Assembly (NCBI GenBank): GCA_003278225.1
Contig: QCGC01000006.1
Span: 1 to 64,000 of the forward strand
Length of the DNA: 64,000 bases
Direction: 5' to 3'
DNA from: Prochlorococcus sp. AG-363-P01
Lineage (GTDB): Bacteria > Cyanobacteriota > Cyanobacteriia > PCC-6307 > Cyanobiaceae
Position numbers and translations under genes: made by a program. Below the pieces are notes generated by a model. The model did no database searches, had not been told where the DNA came from, and saw only the letters and a list, made by a program, of their open reading frames with translations. The stretch's first letter is position 1. Every line of letters starts with the position of its first letter. Shown here piece after piece: positions 26,419-35,924 of the stretch.

Positions 26419-27867
26419 TTGAATAGCCTTCTCACCACTAAACAACCTGTCCACTTCATAGGAGTCGGTGGTATTGGCATGTCAGCTTTGGCAATGATTT
26501 TGTCTAAGCGTGGATATTTCGTTACAGGTTCAGATCAAAAAAGCAACAGCCAGTTAAACCGTTTATCAGAACATGGAATAAAAGTTTTCAAACAGCAAAT
26601 CCCAACAAATATTCAGACGATTAGTAGAAATTCCTTTTGTAAACCCTTGATCGTGATAAGCACAGCCATACCAGAACACAATCCAGAACTCAGAGCGGCT
26701 AGGGAAGCAAATTTGAAAATAATTCATCGATCTGACATCCTTGCTGAGCTTATTAAAAACCAACCTTCCATAGTTGTTGCAGGTAGTCATGGAAAAACAA
26801 CCACAAGCACATTTATTACGACTTTGCTAGCACAAGCAAATCAGGATCCAACAGCCGTAATAGGTGGATTAGTTCCTTGCTACAACTCCAATAGTCATAT
26901 CGGTTTAGGCGAATTGCTTATTGCAGAAGCGGATGAATCTGATGGAAGTCTCGTTAAATTCCAATCTGACCTTGGAATAATCACAAATTTAGAACTTGAC
27001 CATATTGATCACTACAAAGATCTAAATGAATTAGCGAATACCATGAAAAAATTTAGTAAGAACTGCAAAGTCTTATTAGCTAATCACGATTGTCCAAATG
27101 TTCAGAAAAAAATTAAAGCTTCAGCATGGTGGTCAATAGAAAAATCTGAAGGTGTCGATTTTGCAGCCATACCAATCAAAGTCAATGGGCAGCAAACAAT
27201 TGCAGATATCTATGAAAAGGGCCTTAAGATAGGCCAAATCACATTGCCGATACCAGGGCTGCACAACCTCAGTAATGCCATCTCAGCAATAGCTGCCTGT
27301 CGACTGAAAGGGATTCCATATGAAATTTTAGAGAAAAATATCTCTTATCTCAAAACACCTGGTCGACGTTTTGAGTTCCGTGGCATATGGAAAGGGCGCC
27401 AAGTCTTTGATGATTACGCTCATCACCCAAGTGAAGTCAATGCAACACTAAAAATGGCACGTCTAATAATTGAAAGTAGCAAAAGCAAACTAAATAATCA
27501 GCCTAAAAGACTGGTAACAGTCTTTGAACCCCACCGTTACAGTCGAGTCCATCAATTCTTAAAAGAGTTTGCTCTTGCACTAAGTGAATCAGATTTAATT
27601 TTATTAGCACCAATTTATTCAGCAGGTGAAAAAATAATTGACGGCATCAATAGCGAGTGTCTTGCAAATTATATAAAAGGAATTCATCCAGATATACCTG
27701 TCTTCACAGCTCAAAATTTTAAAGAGCTGCCGCTATTAGTAGAAACCTATACTAAACAAAATGATCTAATCATAACTATGGGAGCAGGAGATATTAATCA
27801 ACTTTGGGCAGCCCTTAATGCAAATAAGCCAAGAGTTCTATGGCAAGCAACAAGACTTGCAGCGTAA
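26419..27867 (+). CDS. murC: UDP-N-acetylmuramate--L-alanine ligase
   Basis: MurC adds the first amino acid to UDP-MurNAc. It is 482 residues and shows the N-terminal [11 protein letters not shown] motif, the ATP loop G-S-H-G-K-T-T-T-S near 121, the E-A-D-E-S-D-G-S segment, [10 protein letters not shown] and the D-D-Y-A-H-H-P motif of Mur ligases. The first usable start is TTG 26419. Its last 28 bp overlap the murB start, so the two are translationally coupled. It is divergent from gap2. Confidence 0.96.
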   Translation: MNSLLTTKQPVHFIGVGGIGMSALAMILSKRGYFVTGSDQKSNSQLNRLSEHGIKVFKQQIPTNIQTISRNSFCKPLIVISTAIPEHNPELRAAREANLKIIHRSDILAELIKNQPSIVVAGSHGKTTTSTFITTLLAQANQDPTAVIGGLVPCYNSNSHIGLGELLIAEADESDGSLVKFQSDLGIITNLELDHIDHYKDLNELANTMKKFSKNCKVLLANHDCPNVQKKIKASAWWSIEKSEGVDFAAIPIKVNGQQTIADIYEKGLKIGQITLPIPGLHNLSNAISAIAACRLKGIPYEILEKNISYLKTPGRRFEFRGIWKGRQVFDDYAHHPSEVNATLKMARLIIESSKSKLNNQPKRLVTVFEPHRYSRVHQFLKEFALALSESDLILLAPIYSAGEKIIDGINSECLANYIKGIHPDIPVFTAQNFKELPLLVETYTKQNDLIITMGAGDINQLWAALNANKPRVLWQATRLAA

Positions 27868-28766
27868 CCCCTTTGGCGTCACTAAATATTGAAGGAGGCA
27901 AAACTCTTTCAAAATTTACAACTCTCAGAGTAGGAGGAATTGCTCAATGGTTTGCGGAACCTAAAAATATAAAAGAAATACAGTTTTTACTCTTATGGGC
28001 AAAAGCAAAAAAAATTCCTTGTCAAATTATTGGAGCTGGGTCCAATCTTTTAATAAGTGATTCTGAATTGAAAGGACTAAGTATTTGCACTAAGAAAATG
28101 CATAAAAACACTCTAAATATTAAAAGTGGCATATTAGAAGCAGAAAGCGGAGCACACCTTCCAACACTTGCTCGTCAAGTCGCTCAAGCCGGCCTAGGAG
28201 GCCTAGAATGGGCTGTAGGAATCCCTGGCACAGTTGGCGGAGCTGTGTCTATGAATGCTGGCGCTGAAGGGAGTTGTGTAGCCGAATGGCTCCAATCAAT
28301 CCAAGTGCTTCCTATCAATGGTGGAAAACCATTTGAAATTGTCAAAAAAGACTTAGATTTTTCCTATAGGCATAGTCTTCTTCAAAAAGAGAAGTTAATT
28401 GTTTTATCAGCTCGTTTTCTTCTAGAACCAGGCCATAATCCAAAAGAAATCAGTGAGATCACTAATCAGAATCTACAAAAGCGCACAAATAGTCAGCCAT
28501 ATCATTTACCAAGTTGTGGAAGTGTGTTCAGAAATCCTGAACCCTTAAAAGCAGGGCGACTCATAGAAGAGCTAGGTCTAAAAGGACACAGGATTGGTGG
28601 AGCAGCAATCTCTACAAGACATGCGAATTTCATAGTTAACACAGGGCAAGCAACTGCAAATGACATATATCAACTAATTACTTTTATACAAAAAAAAGTA
28701 CAAGACTCTCATGGAGTTTTACTGCATCCAGAAGTAAAGCAAGTAGGTTTTGATATAAGCGATTAA
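27840..28766 (+). CDS. murB: UDP-N-acetylenolpyruvoylglucosamine reductase
   Basis: MurB reduces the enolpyruvyl group to form UDP-MurNAc, using FAD and NADPH. It is 308 residues. Visible are T-T-L-R-V-G-G near the N-terminus, [10 protein letters not shown] in the FAD domain, [16 protein letters not shown], the Y-R-H-S segment, the [10 protein letters not shown] motif with its catalytic Ser, and the final L-H-P-E-V motif. It starts inside murC (28-bp overlap), and ybaB begins 23 bp after its stop. Confidence 0.96.
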   Translation: MASNKTCSVTPLASLNIEGGKTLSKFTTLRVGGIAQWFAEPKNIKEIQFLLLWAKAKKIPCQIIGAGSNLLISDSELKGLSICTKKMHKNTLNIKSGILEAESGAHLPTLARQVAQAGLGGLEWAVGIPGTVGGAVSMNAGAEGSCVAEWLQSIQVLPINGGKPFEIVKKDLDFSYRHSLLQKEKLIVLSARFLLEPGHNPKEISEITNQNLQKRTNSQPYHLPSCGSVFRNPEPLKAGRLIEELGLKGHRIGGAAISTRHANFIVNTGQATANDIYQLITFIQKKVQDSHGVLLHPEVKQVGFDISD

Positions 28767-28789
28767 TTTGCCCATTCATACAAAAAAAT

Positions 28790-29137
28790 ATGGCAGCATT
28801 CGGACTCCCAAATTTCGGACAACTGACAGAGGCTTTTCGAAAAGCCCAACAAATACAACAGGATGCCCAAAAGCTCCAAGAGGAGCTAGAAACGTTAGAG
28901 TTAAAAGGAAGCAGCAGCAATGGGAAAGCATCTGTTTGGCTCTCTGGGAATCAAGAGCCTTTACGAGTCCAAATCGACCCATCTCTTCTCAGAGATGGAC
29001 AAGAAGCTACTGAAAAAGCTCTTCTAGAAGCCCTTCAAGCAGCCTATGAGCATTCCACAACAACAATGAAAAATAAAATGGAAGAACTAACCGGAGGACT
29101 AAACCTTAATCTCCCTGGCATAGGCGACGAAAAGTGA
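28790..29137 (+). CDS. ybaB: YbaB/EbfC family nucleoid-associated protein
   Basis: This small 115-residue DNA-binding protein has the YbaB pattern: a helical N-terminus rich in Gln ([15 protein letters not shown]), a beta region containing [10 protein letters not shown] and V-Q-I-D-P-S-L, then A-L-x-E-A-L-Q-A-A-Y and a terminal L-P-G-I. It is expected to dimerise and bind DNA non-specifically. It follows murB by 23 bp. Its 3' end overlaps the convergent rsgA by 32 bp. Confidence 0.9.
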   Translation: MAAFGLPNFGQLTEAFRKAQQIQQDAQKLQEELETLELKGSSSNGKASVWLSGNQEPLRVQIDPSLLRDGQEATEKALLEALQAAYEHSTTTMKNKMEELTGGLNLNLPGIGDEK

Positions 29138-30047
29138 TCATTTCTTCAGTAATCTTCCGATATTGTGTATATCTTTCCCAACTAGTATCAATATCGCAAC
29201 CAGGTTCATCTAAATGAAGACAATTACGAAACTTGCAAGATGCTTTTGGTAATTGTGAACGAATCTCAGGAAACAATAACTGCAATTCTATAGGGTCAAT
29301 TCTTACATCAGGTCTATTAAATCCTGGAGTATCCGCTACGCGAGTATTGGTACCTAAAGAATATAATTCTACATTCCGAGTTGTATTTCTTCCTCGTTTT
29401 AATTTTACTGACAGATGACCAGTCAAAATTGATTCTTTTGGTAAAAGACAATTCAGTAAGCTACTTTTACCCACTCCTGAAGGCCCGCATAAAACAGCAA
29501 GGTTAGTTAGTTTGATTTGGTCCAAAAGAATATCAAGTCCTTTCCCATTTTTTGTTGAAACTGGTAAAGGATTATAACCCCAGCCTTTTAAACGTCTTAC
29601 CTGATGAAAAAGTTGGGTAGAAGTAATTAAATCAATCTTAGTTAATAGTAAAAAAATATCTAATCCAGTTTGTTCCGCTGTCAATAAAAAGCGACTTGCT
29701 TGATCAAAATCAAAAAGTGGTTCCTTAACTGAAAGAGCAACAATTATTTCAGTTACATTGGCAACAGGAGGTTTACTTAGAAAAGTTTTACGTGAGTGCA
29801 ACTTGGTAATTATTGCTCGCGCACTATTCCAATCAATCGACTCTACAGATACTCTATCCCCAACATTAATAGATAGTCCATGATGAATTAAACGCTGCCG
29901 AATAGTACAAAGTAGCCTATTATGATTATTTTTAGATTGATAATCTAATGAGTCATTAAAAACATCACACTCTATTTCTACAATATAATAATTTGCTTTC
30001 TTTGCGACAACTATACCTTTTGCTGAAGACAAGTTAACCAATACCAC
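29106..30047 (-). CDS. rsgA: small ribosomal subunit biogenesis GTPase RsgA
   Basis: RsgA is a circularly permuted GTPase that monitors 30S maturation. It is about 313 residues. An N-terminal OB domain is followed by the permuted G motifs: L-T-K-I-D-L (G4) near 140, G-P-S-G-V-G-K-S-S (G1) near 193 and D-T-P-G-F (G3) near 240. The C-terminal Zn site has [14 protein letters not shown]. The start is GTG 30047, 14 bp inside the TusA-like gene. Its 3' end overlaps ybaB by 32 bp. Confidence 0.95.
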   Translation of the reverse strand: MVLVNLSSAKGIVVAKKANYYIVEIECDVFNDSLDYQSKNNHNRLLCTIRQRLIHHGLSINVGDRVSVESIDWNSARAIITKLHSRKTFLSKPPVANVTEIIVALSVKEPLFDFDQASRFLLTAEQTGLDIFLLLTKIDLITSTQLFHQVRRLKGWGYNPLPVSTKNGKGLDILLDQIKLTNLAVLCGPSGVGKSSLLNCLLPKESILTGHLSVKLKRGRNTTRNVELYSLGTNTRVADTPGFNRPDVRIDPIELQLLFPEIRSQLPKASCKFRNCLHLDEPGCDIDTSWERYTQYRKITEEMITFRRLCQGD

Positions 30048-30279
30048 AAATAATATTCAATTTGATCCAACTAGAATATTTCTGAATAATTTCTACGTGA
30101 TGACCGTCCCTCTGAAGTCCTGAAATAACCATCTCCTCAGGCTCCCCTTGATCAAGATAAACTTGTAAGCAATCTTTTGGAGATAACTCTTCAATAGCAA
30201 GTCTACAACGAACAAAATTAACAGGACAAGGCGTACCCCGTAGATCAATTAATAATTTAGAACTGTGTTCTAGTGTCAT
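30034..30279 (-). CDS. TusA/SirA-family sulfurtransferase-like protein
   Basis: This 81-residue protein fits the TusA fold: strand I-D-L-R-G-T-P-C-P, helix, strand and a final amphipathic strand. The active-site Cys18 is present, but the usual C-P-x-P motif reads C-P-V-N, so the second Pro is missing. TusA-like proteins pass persulfide sulfur, for example in tRNA thiolation, but the partner here is unknown. Its ATG overlaps the dnaJ stop by 4 bp (ATGA) and its 3' end overlaps rsgA by 14 bp, so the three are a tightly coupled unit. Confidence 0.85.
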   Translation of the reverse strand: MTLEHSSKLLIDLRGTPCPVNFVRCRLAIEELSPKDCLQVYLDQGEPEEMVISGLQRDGHHVEIIQKYSSWIKLNIICGIG

Positions 30280-31406
30280 TCATTCTGTCCAAAAAGCCTC
30301 GAAAATAATCCACTCTTATGATGATGGTTTTGAACTCCTCTAGCTGAATGATGAGTTGCTAACTTCTCTAGTAACATACGTTCCTCCTCTGAAAATCTTT
30401 TTGGTAAGCTAACATTTACCACAATACATTGATTACCTCTAGCGACTGGATTACCTAACTTAGGAATACCTTTATTTTCTAAAGTCAGCACAGTATTTGG
30501 TTGTGTTCCTATTGGAATTTCTAAAGTCGCAGGACCATCTACAGTGTCAACTTCTATTGTGTCTCCAAGAATTGCTTGTAAATAGCTCACATTGACTTCT
30601 GTGTGAATCGTTAAGCCATCTCGTTTTAATTTTGAATGACTTTTTACTTTCAAAAAAACATAAAGGTCGCCGGATGGTCCCCCTCTTAAACCTGCATTAC
30701 CCTCACCAGAAACTCTCAAACGTGTACCAGTATCTACTCCAGCAGGGATGTTTATACGCAATTTTTTTCGAACTTGTTTCACACCTTGTCCACCACATGA
30801 ATTGCATGGATTTGCAATCACTTGACCTGTCCCTCCACAAGCTGGACATTCTGCAACCTGAGTAAAACTACCGAATGGTGTCCTTGTTGCTCGTCTGACT
30901 TGACCAGCTCCTCCACATGTTGAACAAGTTGTGGGACCACTTCCTGGTTTAGCGCCCCCTCCTCCACAGGTATCACAAACTTCTAAATGAGGTATTTTAA
31001 TTTCTCTTTCTTGACCAAATACAGCCTGCTTAAATTCTATTGTTAAGTCATATCGAAGATCATCACCCTGTTGTGGACCTTTTCGTTGGGCTCTTCCACT
31101 GCCAGACCCTTGTCCGCCAAAACCACTGAAAAAAGTTTCAAAAAGATCTGCAAATCCACCCATATCTCCCATATCAGGCATTCCAGCTCCACCTAATCCG
31201 GCTTCTCCAAACTGGTCATAACGAGCACGAGTCTGCGGATCACCCAGTACTTCATAGGCACGACCTATTTCCTTAAACCGGTCTTCAGCTCCTGGATCCT
31301 TATTTATATCAGGATGATACTGTCTGGCCAAACGGCGATAAGCACTCTTAAGAGTATCACTATCAGCATCTCTACTGACACCTAAAAGGTCGTAATAATC
31401 AGCCAT
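30276..31406 (-). CDS. dnaJ: chaperone protein DnaJ
   Basis: This type I J-protein of about 376 residues stimulates DnaK. The J domain contains the H-P-D motif in Y-H-P-D-I-N. A Gly/Phe- and Gly-Met-rich linker follows (about 75-120), then a Zn domain with four C-x-x-C-x-G-x-G repeats and a C-terminal substrate-binding domain. ATG 31406 is preferred to the adjacent in-frame TTG 31409. It follows grpE by 39 bp. No dnaK gene lies nearby. Confidence 0.96.
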   Translation of the reverse strand: MADYYDLLGVSRDADSDTLKSAYRRLARQYHPDINKDPGAEDRFKEIGRAYEVLGDPQTRARYDQFGEAGLGGAGMPDMGDMGGFADLFETFFSGFGGQGSGSGRAQRKGPQQGDDLRYDLTIEFKQAVFGQEREIKIPHLEVCDTCGGGGAKPGSGPTTCSTCGGAGQVRRATRTPFGSFTQVAECPACGGTGQVIANPCNSCGGQGVKQVRKKLRINIPAGVDTGTRLRVSGEGNAGLRGGPSGDLYVFLKVKSHSKLKRDGLTIHTEVNVSYLQAILGDTIEVDTVDGPATLEIPIGTQPNTVLTLENKGIPKLGNPVARGNQCIVVNVSLPKRFSEEERMLLEKLATHHSARGVQNHHHKSGLFSRLFGQNE

Positions 31407-31445
31407 CAAATTTGGTATGCAATGTCAACAGAGGTGCCAATAGCA

Positions 31446-32207
31446 TTACTTAGCCTCCTCATTTAGCGAGTTTTCAACATTACTTTTTGACACTTCTTCT
31501 TTCGGGTTCTCGCCGTTAGGTCCTGGACCCATAGAGACCTTTACTAAAGCATGACGTAATACACGACCATTTAAATGATAACCACGCTGCAACTCTTCAA
31601 TAACTACATCTTCAGGCTGTTCTTCACTAGGTTCTCTAAGAACTGCTTCATGGAGAGTGGGGTCAAATAATTGGCCAACTACTCGCATTGGTGCTACTCC
31701 TAATTGTTTAAGAACATCTACAAGTTGCTTATAAAGACCTTGATAACTTCTATGAAGAGTTTGAGCTTCCTCACCTTGAGGATCTAATTGTTGTCTAGCT
31801 CTATCAAAATTATCAACAACTGGAAGGATAGAACTTAAAGTAGAGCAAGTGAGTTGTAACCTTAAATCATCTTGATCACGTGTTTGACGCTTCCTAAAAT
31901 TATCAAAATCTGCCGCAATTCTTACGTACTGACTTCGCAACGTCTCATGTTCCTTTTCTAGTTGCTGCAAGCGTGCTTCGTTATCTGGTGTATTACTAAT
32001 CTCTGTAGCAGAACTCTCTATATCATTATCATTGCTTATTGACTCTTGAATGTCCTTATTGAATGCATGGACCTCTTTTGGCAACTCAGAATCGATTGCT
32101 GAAGTAACCTCTGGATTCGATGGAGCGTTATTTGTATCTTTTGAGAGTGAGGGATCTGAATCAACATTAGGAGATTCTTGAGAGGAGGTAGCGATTTCTT
32201 CACTCAT
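31446..32207 (-). CDS. grpE: nucleotide exchange factor GrpE
   Basis: GrpE releases ADP from DnaK. I start at ATG 32207 (M-S-E-E-I-A-T), giving 253 residues; an upstream ATG adds 20 hydrophobic residues not expected for this protein. The first 80 residues are acidic and disordered, followed by the long coiled-coil helix. The conserved A-D-F-D-N-F-R-K-R segment follows, then [10 protein letters not shown] and the C-terminal beta domain with F-D-P-x-x-H-E-A-V and [14 protein letters not shown]. It leads the grpE-dnaJ-TusA-like-rsgA set. Confidence 0.95.
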   Translation of the reverse strand: MSEEIATSSQESPNVDSDPSLSKDTNNAPSNPEVTSAIDSELPKEVHAFNKDIQESISNDNDIESSATEISNTPDNEARLQQLEKEHETLRSQYVRIAADFDNFRKRQTRDQDDLRLQLTCSTLSSILPVVDNFDRARQQLDPQGEEAQTLHRSYQGLYKQLVDVLKQLGVAPMRVVGQLFDPTLHEAVLREPSEEQPEDVVIEELQRGYHLNGRVLRHALVKVSMGPGPNGENPKEEVSKSNVENSLNEEAK

Positions 32208-32368
32208 AAAAAACCAGTCAAGCAATCTTATTAATGCATATTGCAGGGCAAAATGGTCTGCCCACAAGCTACGGAAGCCCGCACCTCCCAGGTCATGTTT
32301 CTAAAAAATTTACCCGGGAAGGACAAAATGATAAAAAATCATTCTTTGATGAGAAATCTCCTTCGAAG

Positions 32369-32398
32369 AAAAAAATTGGATTAGAAAAAAATTTCCAA
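32369..32398 (-). terminator. weak hairpin followed by a T-run after the flavoprotein gene
   Basis: Read on the - strand, TTGGA (32398-32394) pairs with TCCAA (32380-32376) and is followed directly by seven T (32375-32369). The stem is only 5 bp with a 13-base loop, so it is a poor terminator on paper, but the position between the flavoprotein stop and grpE is right. Confidence 0.3.
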
Positions 32399-32411
32399 AG
32401 AAAAAATATAT

Positions 32412-33683
32412 TCAATTCTCAGACAAATAAGGATTCAAACTATTTGCAATTGCTTTTCCAGCAAGCCAGCCACTGCTCCAACAATGTTGGAAATTAAATC
32501 CACCAGTAATTCCATCAATATCTAACAGTTCTCCAGCAAAATATAATCCTGGAACTACAAGACTTTCCATTGTGGTCATATTAATTTCATCTAATCTAAC
32601 TCCACCTGCTGTAACAAATTCTTCTCCATAAGGACCCTTCCCGAAAACATTATAAGAATTTGATATCAAGATATTTAACAAACGTTTCTCATTTACAGAA
32701 GACAATTCAGCCCAACGAATATAAGGATCAACTTTAGCCTGTTTTATAATTTCTAGCCAAAATCGTTTAGGAAACTTAGAAAAAGGATTGGAATTTACTA
32801 GCCTACTGCGCGATGAAGTATAACGAAAATTATTCAATTGACTTCTTGCTGAGTCATAATTACTGTCAATCCAATTAACACTTAAACGAGCTTTATAGTT
32901 TAGTTTAGACAAGTGGCGAGCCGCAAATGCAGTCAAGCGCAAAACTGCAGGCCCACTTAAACCCTGATGTGTAATTAAAACTCTACCAATCTCCTGAAAA
33001 GATTTATCATCTGTAAAAAGAGTTATTTTAACATTGTCTAAAGCCACGCCAGAACAAATACTTAATGAAAAAGAATCCAACTTTAATGAAAAAAGAGAAG
33101 GTACTGGATTCACAATTGAATGGCCTAATGCTTGAGCGATTTTTCTCCCACTTGAGTGGGACCCTGTAGCAAGTAAAACTTTTTTTGATTCAAAAGGTTT
33201 AGAGCCTTTAGAAGAAATAAAAAATCGATTTTTTTGCATGCTATCAACACGATTTACAGCTTGTTTAGTCAAAAAATGTACCCCAGAAGCTTTTGCCGCA
33301 TTCCTCAAACATGTCACAACATCCGAAGATGAATTGGATACTGGAAAGATTCGTCCATCTTGCTCTGCAATCAATCTCAACCCCTTGTCCTCGAACCAAT
33401 TCACTGCATCACCAGCAGCGAAACGACTAAAAGCTGACATTAAAGCCAATCTTCCACGTGGATAGTTCGTGACTAACTCACCCGGATCCCAACAAGCATG
33501 CGTCACATTGCATCTCCCCCCTCCGCTAATCCTCACCTTTTCAAGTGTTTTGGCATTCGACTCAAGTAAAACAACAGAAGCCACACCACTTTGAGCTGCT
33601 GTTATTGCAGCCATAAAGCCAGCAGGGCCTCCGCCAACAACAGTCAAATCAACTTGTTGATTGAAAAATAAGGGCAACTCCAT
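32412..33683 (-). CDS. HI0933-type FAD-dependent flavoprotein
   Basis: This predicted dehydrogenase of about 423 residues belongs to the HI0933/YhiN family, whose physiological reaction is not established. The N-terminal FAD motif is V-V-G-G-G-P-A-G-F-M-A-A; G-G-G-R-C-N-V-T-H near 52 and the C-terminal G-G-V-R-L-D-E-I segment with the closing G-L-Y-F-A-G-E-L-L-D-I-D-G-I-T-G-G-F-N-F-Q motif are family hallmarks. ATG 33683 is chosen because the longer upstream frame lies inside msrB. Even so the start overlaps the msrB 3' end by 35 bp. Confidence 0.9.
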   Translation of the reverse strand: MELPLFFNQQVDLTVVGGGPAGFMAAITAAQSGVASVVLLESNAKTLEKVRISGGGRCNVTHACWDPGELVTNYPRGRLALMSAFSRFAAGDAVNWFEDKGLRLIAEQDGRIFPVSNSSSDVVTCLRNAAKASGVHFLTKQAVNRVDSMQKNRFFISSKGSKPFESKKVLLATGSHSSGRKIAQALGHSIVNPVPSLFSLKLDSFSLSICSGVALDNVKITLFTDDKSFQEIGRVLITHQGLSGPAVLRLTAFAARHLSKLNYKARLSVNWIDSNYDSARSQLNNFRYTSSRSRLVNSNPFSKFPKRFWLEIIKQAKVDPYIRWAELSSVNEKRLLNILISNSYNVFGKGPYGEEFVTAGGVRLDEINMTTMESLVVPGLYFAGELLDIDGITGGFNFQHCWSSGWLAGKAIANSLNPYLSEN

Positions 33684-34155
33684 TGTTGCAATAACGTTTA
33701 CCTGTAGGCCTGGGTCCATCGTTAAAAACATGACCCTGATGACCGCCACAACGACGGCAGTGATATTCCGTGCGAGGAACAATCAATTTGTAATCTACTT
33801 TTGTTTCAATAGCTCCATCTAAAGATTCCCAAAAACTAGGCCAACCAGTACCACTATCAAATTTCTTCGATGATGAAAATAATGGTGCTTCACATCCTGC
33901 GCAAAGAAAAACTCCCTCTCGCTTTTCATCATTCAACAGACTAGAAAATGGTGGTTCAGTCCCTTCATCTCTTAGAACTTTGTAGACTTCAGGGGCTAAA
34001 CGCTTACGCCATTCTTCATTACTTAAAGACCAAGCATCATCACCTGCCTTAGAAGCAGCTAAAACTGAGATAGGCCTAGAAAAAATCGCAAAAATGCCTG
34101 TTAATAAGCCCATAAAAAAAGAGCGGCGGGTAAAAAGCAAAAAAGCGCTTTGCAT
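33649..34155 (-). CDS. msrB: exported peptide-methionine (R)-S-oxide reductase
   Basis: MsrB repairs methionine-R-sulfoxide in proteins. The 168-residue sequence contains the full domain. Zn-binding Cys85/Cys88 and Cys133/Cys136, S-G-T-G-W-P-S-F and the catalytic Cys156 in K-R-Y-C-N-N are all visible. The N-terminus is unusual: F-T-R10-R11-S-F-F-M-G-L-L followed by a hydrophobic stretch ending A-A-S-K looks like a Tat or Sec signal, implying action in the periplasm or thylakoid lumen. It overlaps the flavoprotein start by 35 bp and is divergent from dusA. Confidence 0.92.
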   Translation of the reverse strand: MQSAFLLFTRRSFFMGLLTGIFAIFSRPISVLAASKAGDDAWSLSNEEWRKRLAPEVYKVLRDEGTEPPFSSLLNDEKREGVFLCAGCEAPLFSSSKKFDSGTGWPSFWESLDGAIETKVDYKLIVPRTEYHCRRCGGHQGHVFNDGPRPTGKRYCNNGVALIFQSTS

Positions 34156-34223
34156 AACGGGAAAAGATTCCTATAGAGCTTTTCTAACTAAGAATTAGTC
34201 CACTTTGCGAACAGCATGAAGAG

Positions 34224-35228
34224 ATGGTTGCTAAATCACCACCACCCATAAATCAAGCCTATCTATTTAGTGTTGCCCCAATGATGGACTGCACAGATAA
34301 ACACTTCAGAGTTTTAATGAGGCAAATTAGCCGCCGTGCATTGTTATATACAGAGATGGTTGTAGCAAAAGCTTTAATTCATAATCCAAATAAAGGCTAT
34401 TTTTTAGACTTCAGCCCAATAGAAAGTCCCATTGCACTCCAAATTGGTGGAGACGATCCAAAACTTTTATCTGAGGCTGTAAAACTTGCTGAAGAGTGGG
34501 GTTATGACGAAGTTAACCTCAACATTGGCTGCCCTAGTCCAAAAGTAAAAGCAGGAAATTTTGGTGCTTCTTTGATGGCCAAGCCTGATCATGTTGCAAG
34601 ATGCATTGAAGCCATGACAAGCAGAAGTACTCTTCCAGTCACAGTAAAACATCGCCTAGGAATTGATAATCTTGATACCGATGAATTACTTCTAAAATTT
34701 GTTGATCAAGTTGCCTCTGTAGGAGCAAAAAGATTTGTTATACATGCAAGAAAAGCTTGGTTAGAAGGTCTTAACCCAAAACAAAACCGAACTGTTCCAC
34801 CACTGCAATATGAACGAGTTGCAATTTTAAAAAAAGAACGACCTCACCTCAAAATAGAATTAAATGGTGGACTGAATTATCCGAATGATTGTTTTAAAGC
34901 TCTAGAAACTTTTGATGGTGCAATGGTTGGGAGAGCTGCTTACTCTCATCCGTTACGTTGGCAGCAAATTGATGAAATTATCTATGGAGAAAAAACTCAA
35001 TTCATCAATGCTTCAAAAGTAATTAGAGGATTAATTCCTCATGCACAAAAACACATTGATGAAGGGGGAAAAGTTTGGGATTTTTGCAGACATGCCTTGC
35101 AATTAGTAGAAGGTGTGCCTGGCGCTCGCTTATGGAGAAAAAATCTTTGTTCTGCAGCCCAACAAAAAAATAAAGAAATCAATGTTTTAGAAGCCGCAGC
35201 CCGACAACTTGAAGATGCCGGGCTTTAA
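34224..35228 (+). CDS. dusA: tRNA-dihydrouridine synthase A
   Basis: This FMN-dependent enzyme reduces uridine in the tRNA D-loop. It is 334 residues. The N-terminal S-V-A-P-M-M-D-C-T-D-K-H motif identifies the DusA subgroup. The TIM-barrel FMN site has the catalytic Cys103 in N-I-G-C-P-S-P-K-V, a K-H-R-L-G-I-D segment, H-A-R-K-A-W-L and the A-M-V-G-R-A-A-Y-S-H-P loop. It ends 6 bp from the convergent RRM gene. Confidence 0.94.
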   Translation: MVAKSPPPINQAYLFSVAPMMDCTDKHFRVLMRQISRRALLYTEMVVAKALIHNPNKGYFLDFSPIESPIALQIGGDDPKLLSEAVKLAEEWGYDEVNLNIGCPSPKVKAGNFGASLMAKPDHVARCIEAMTSRSTLPVTVKHRLGIDNLDTDELLLKFVDQVASVGAKRFVIHARKAWLEGLNPKQNRTVPPLQYERVAILKKERPHLKIELNGGLNYPNDCFKALETFDGAMVGRAAYSHPLRWQQIDEIIYGEKTQFINASKVIRGLIPHAQKHIDEGGKVWDFCRHALQLVEGVPGARLWRKNLCSAAQQKNKEINVLEAAARQLEDAGL

Positions 35229-35234
35229 AAGTTT

Positions 35235-35795
35235 TTAATCCTCTGCCCCACCGTAATCACTGTTCTCATCCCCTGAAAATTGATTAACTTCAGGAGCAGT
35301 ACCCCGTCTACGTCTACTTCGACCGTCCTCTTTTTCAGAGGAATCAGCAGAAGATCCTCCATAACTGCGATCTTCCCAACCTTTAGCTCCAGAAGTTCGC
35401 TCAGAAGGGGCTTGGCCACCGCCGCCATAGCCACCGCCGCCATAGCCACCTTGGCCGCCGCCGCCATAGCCACCTTGGCCACCGCCGCCATAGCCACCTT
35501 GGCCACCGCCGCCATAGCCGCCGCCGCCATAGCCACCACGACGCGGTGCACTACCTCTTGGCTCTGCTTTGTTAATCCTTAATGGACGACCCATCATTTC
35601 TGAGCCTTGAAGAGCCTCAATGGCAGCTGCTTCAGCCGCCTCATCAGCCATTTCAACAAATGCGAAACCCCTTTTGCGCCCGGTGTCGCGTTCTAAAGGG
35701 AGAGAACAGTTTGCAACCTCTCCGAAAGGTGCAAACAATTGAGCGACATCTTCCTGCTCAGCGCGGAAAGGCAAATTGCCAACAAAAATACTCAC
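35235..35795 (-). CDS. RNA-binding protein with one RRM and a glycine-rich tail
   Basis: This 186-residue protein has a single N-terminal RRM (about 1-80): RNP2 as I-F-V-G-N-L and RNP1 as K-R-G-F-A-F-V-E-M. A low-complexity tail follows, made of G-G-Y-G-G-G-G-Q repeats (about 92-135), then a charged end with R-R-R-R. This matches the cyanobacterial Rbp family, which is cold-regulated in some species. The start is GTG 35795, with 129 non-coding bases after argH. The repeat is encoded by near-identical 24-bp units. Confidence 0.92.
   Translation of the reverse strand: MSIFVGNLPFRAEQEDVAQLFAPFGEVANCSLPLERDTGRKRGFAFVEMADEAAEAAAIEALQGSEMMGRPLRINKAEPRGSAPRRGGYGGGGYGGGGQGGYGGGGQGGYGGGGQGGYGGGGYGGGGQAPSERTSGAKGWEDRSYGGSSADSSEKEDGRSRRRRGTAPEVNQFSGDENSDYGGAED
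35411..35537 (-). repeat. 24-bp tandem repeat encoding the Gly-rich tail of the RRM protein
   Basis: On the + strand the region reads as repeated units such as GCCGCCATAGCCACCTTGGC with minor third-position changes, three in close register and partial copies at both ends. Each unit encodes the eight residues G-G-Y-G-G-G-G-Q. The near identity of codons suggests expansion or contraction by slippage. Confidence 0.85.
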
Positions 35796-35924
35796 TTGAC
35801 TTTTGGACCGAAAATAAATGGACCTAATTGGGCCAATAAAAACCTTCAGAGTTTATAACTCCAAGAAGAATCATTTCACCTCTGAATAAGTAGGGTAAAC
35901 CCGCCAAAGCATTTTACCAATTTT

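Noticed and set aside
32208..32267. N-terminal extension of grpE from ATG 32267
   Set aside because: The extension is hydrophobic and unlike GrpE; ATG 32207 gives the usual acidic start.
32234..32497. Plus-strand open frame between grpE and the flavoprotein gene
   Set aside because: It covers the grpE upstream region and the antisense of the flavoprotein 3' end, and the translation is Lys/Asn-rich without any fold pattern.
35411..35537. Regular repeats resembling a CRISPR array
   Set aside because: The units are contiguous without unique spacers and lie in frame inside the RRM gene, encoding its Gly-rich tail.
35225..35551. Minus-strand open frame of Ala/Val/Met/Lys repeats
   Set aside because: It is the shifted frame of the same tandem repeat in the RRM gene; low complexity keeps it open by chance.
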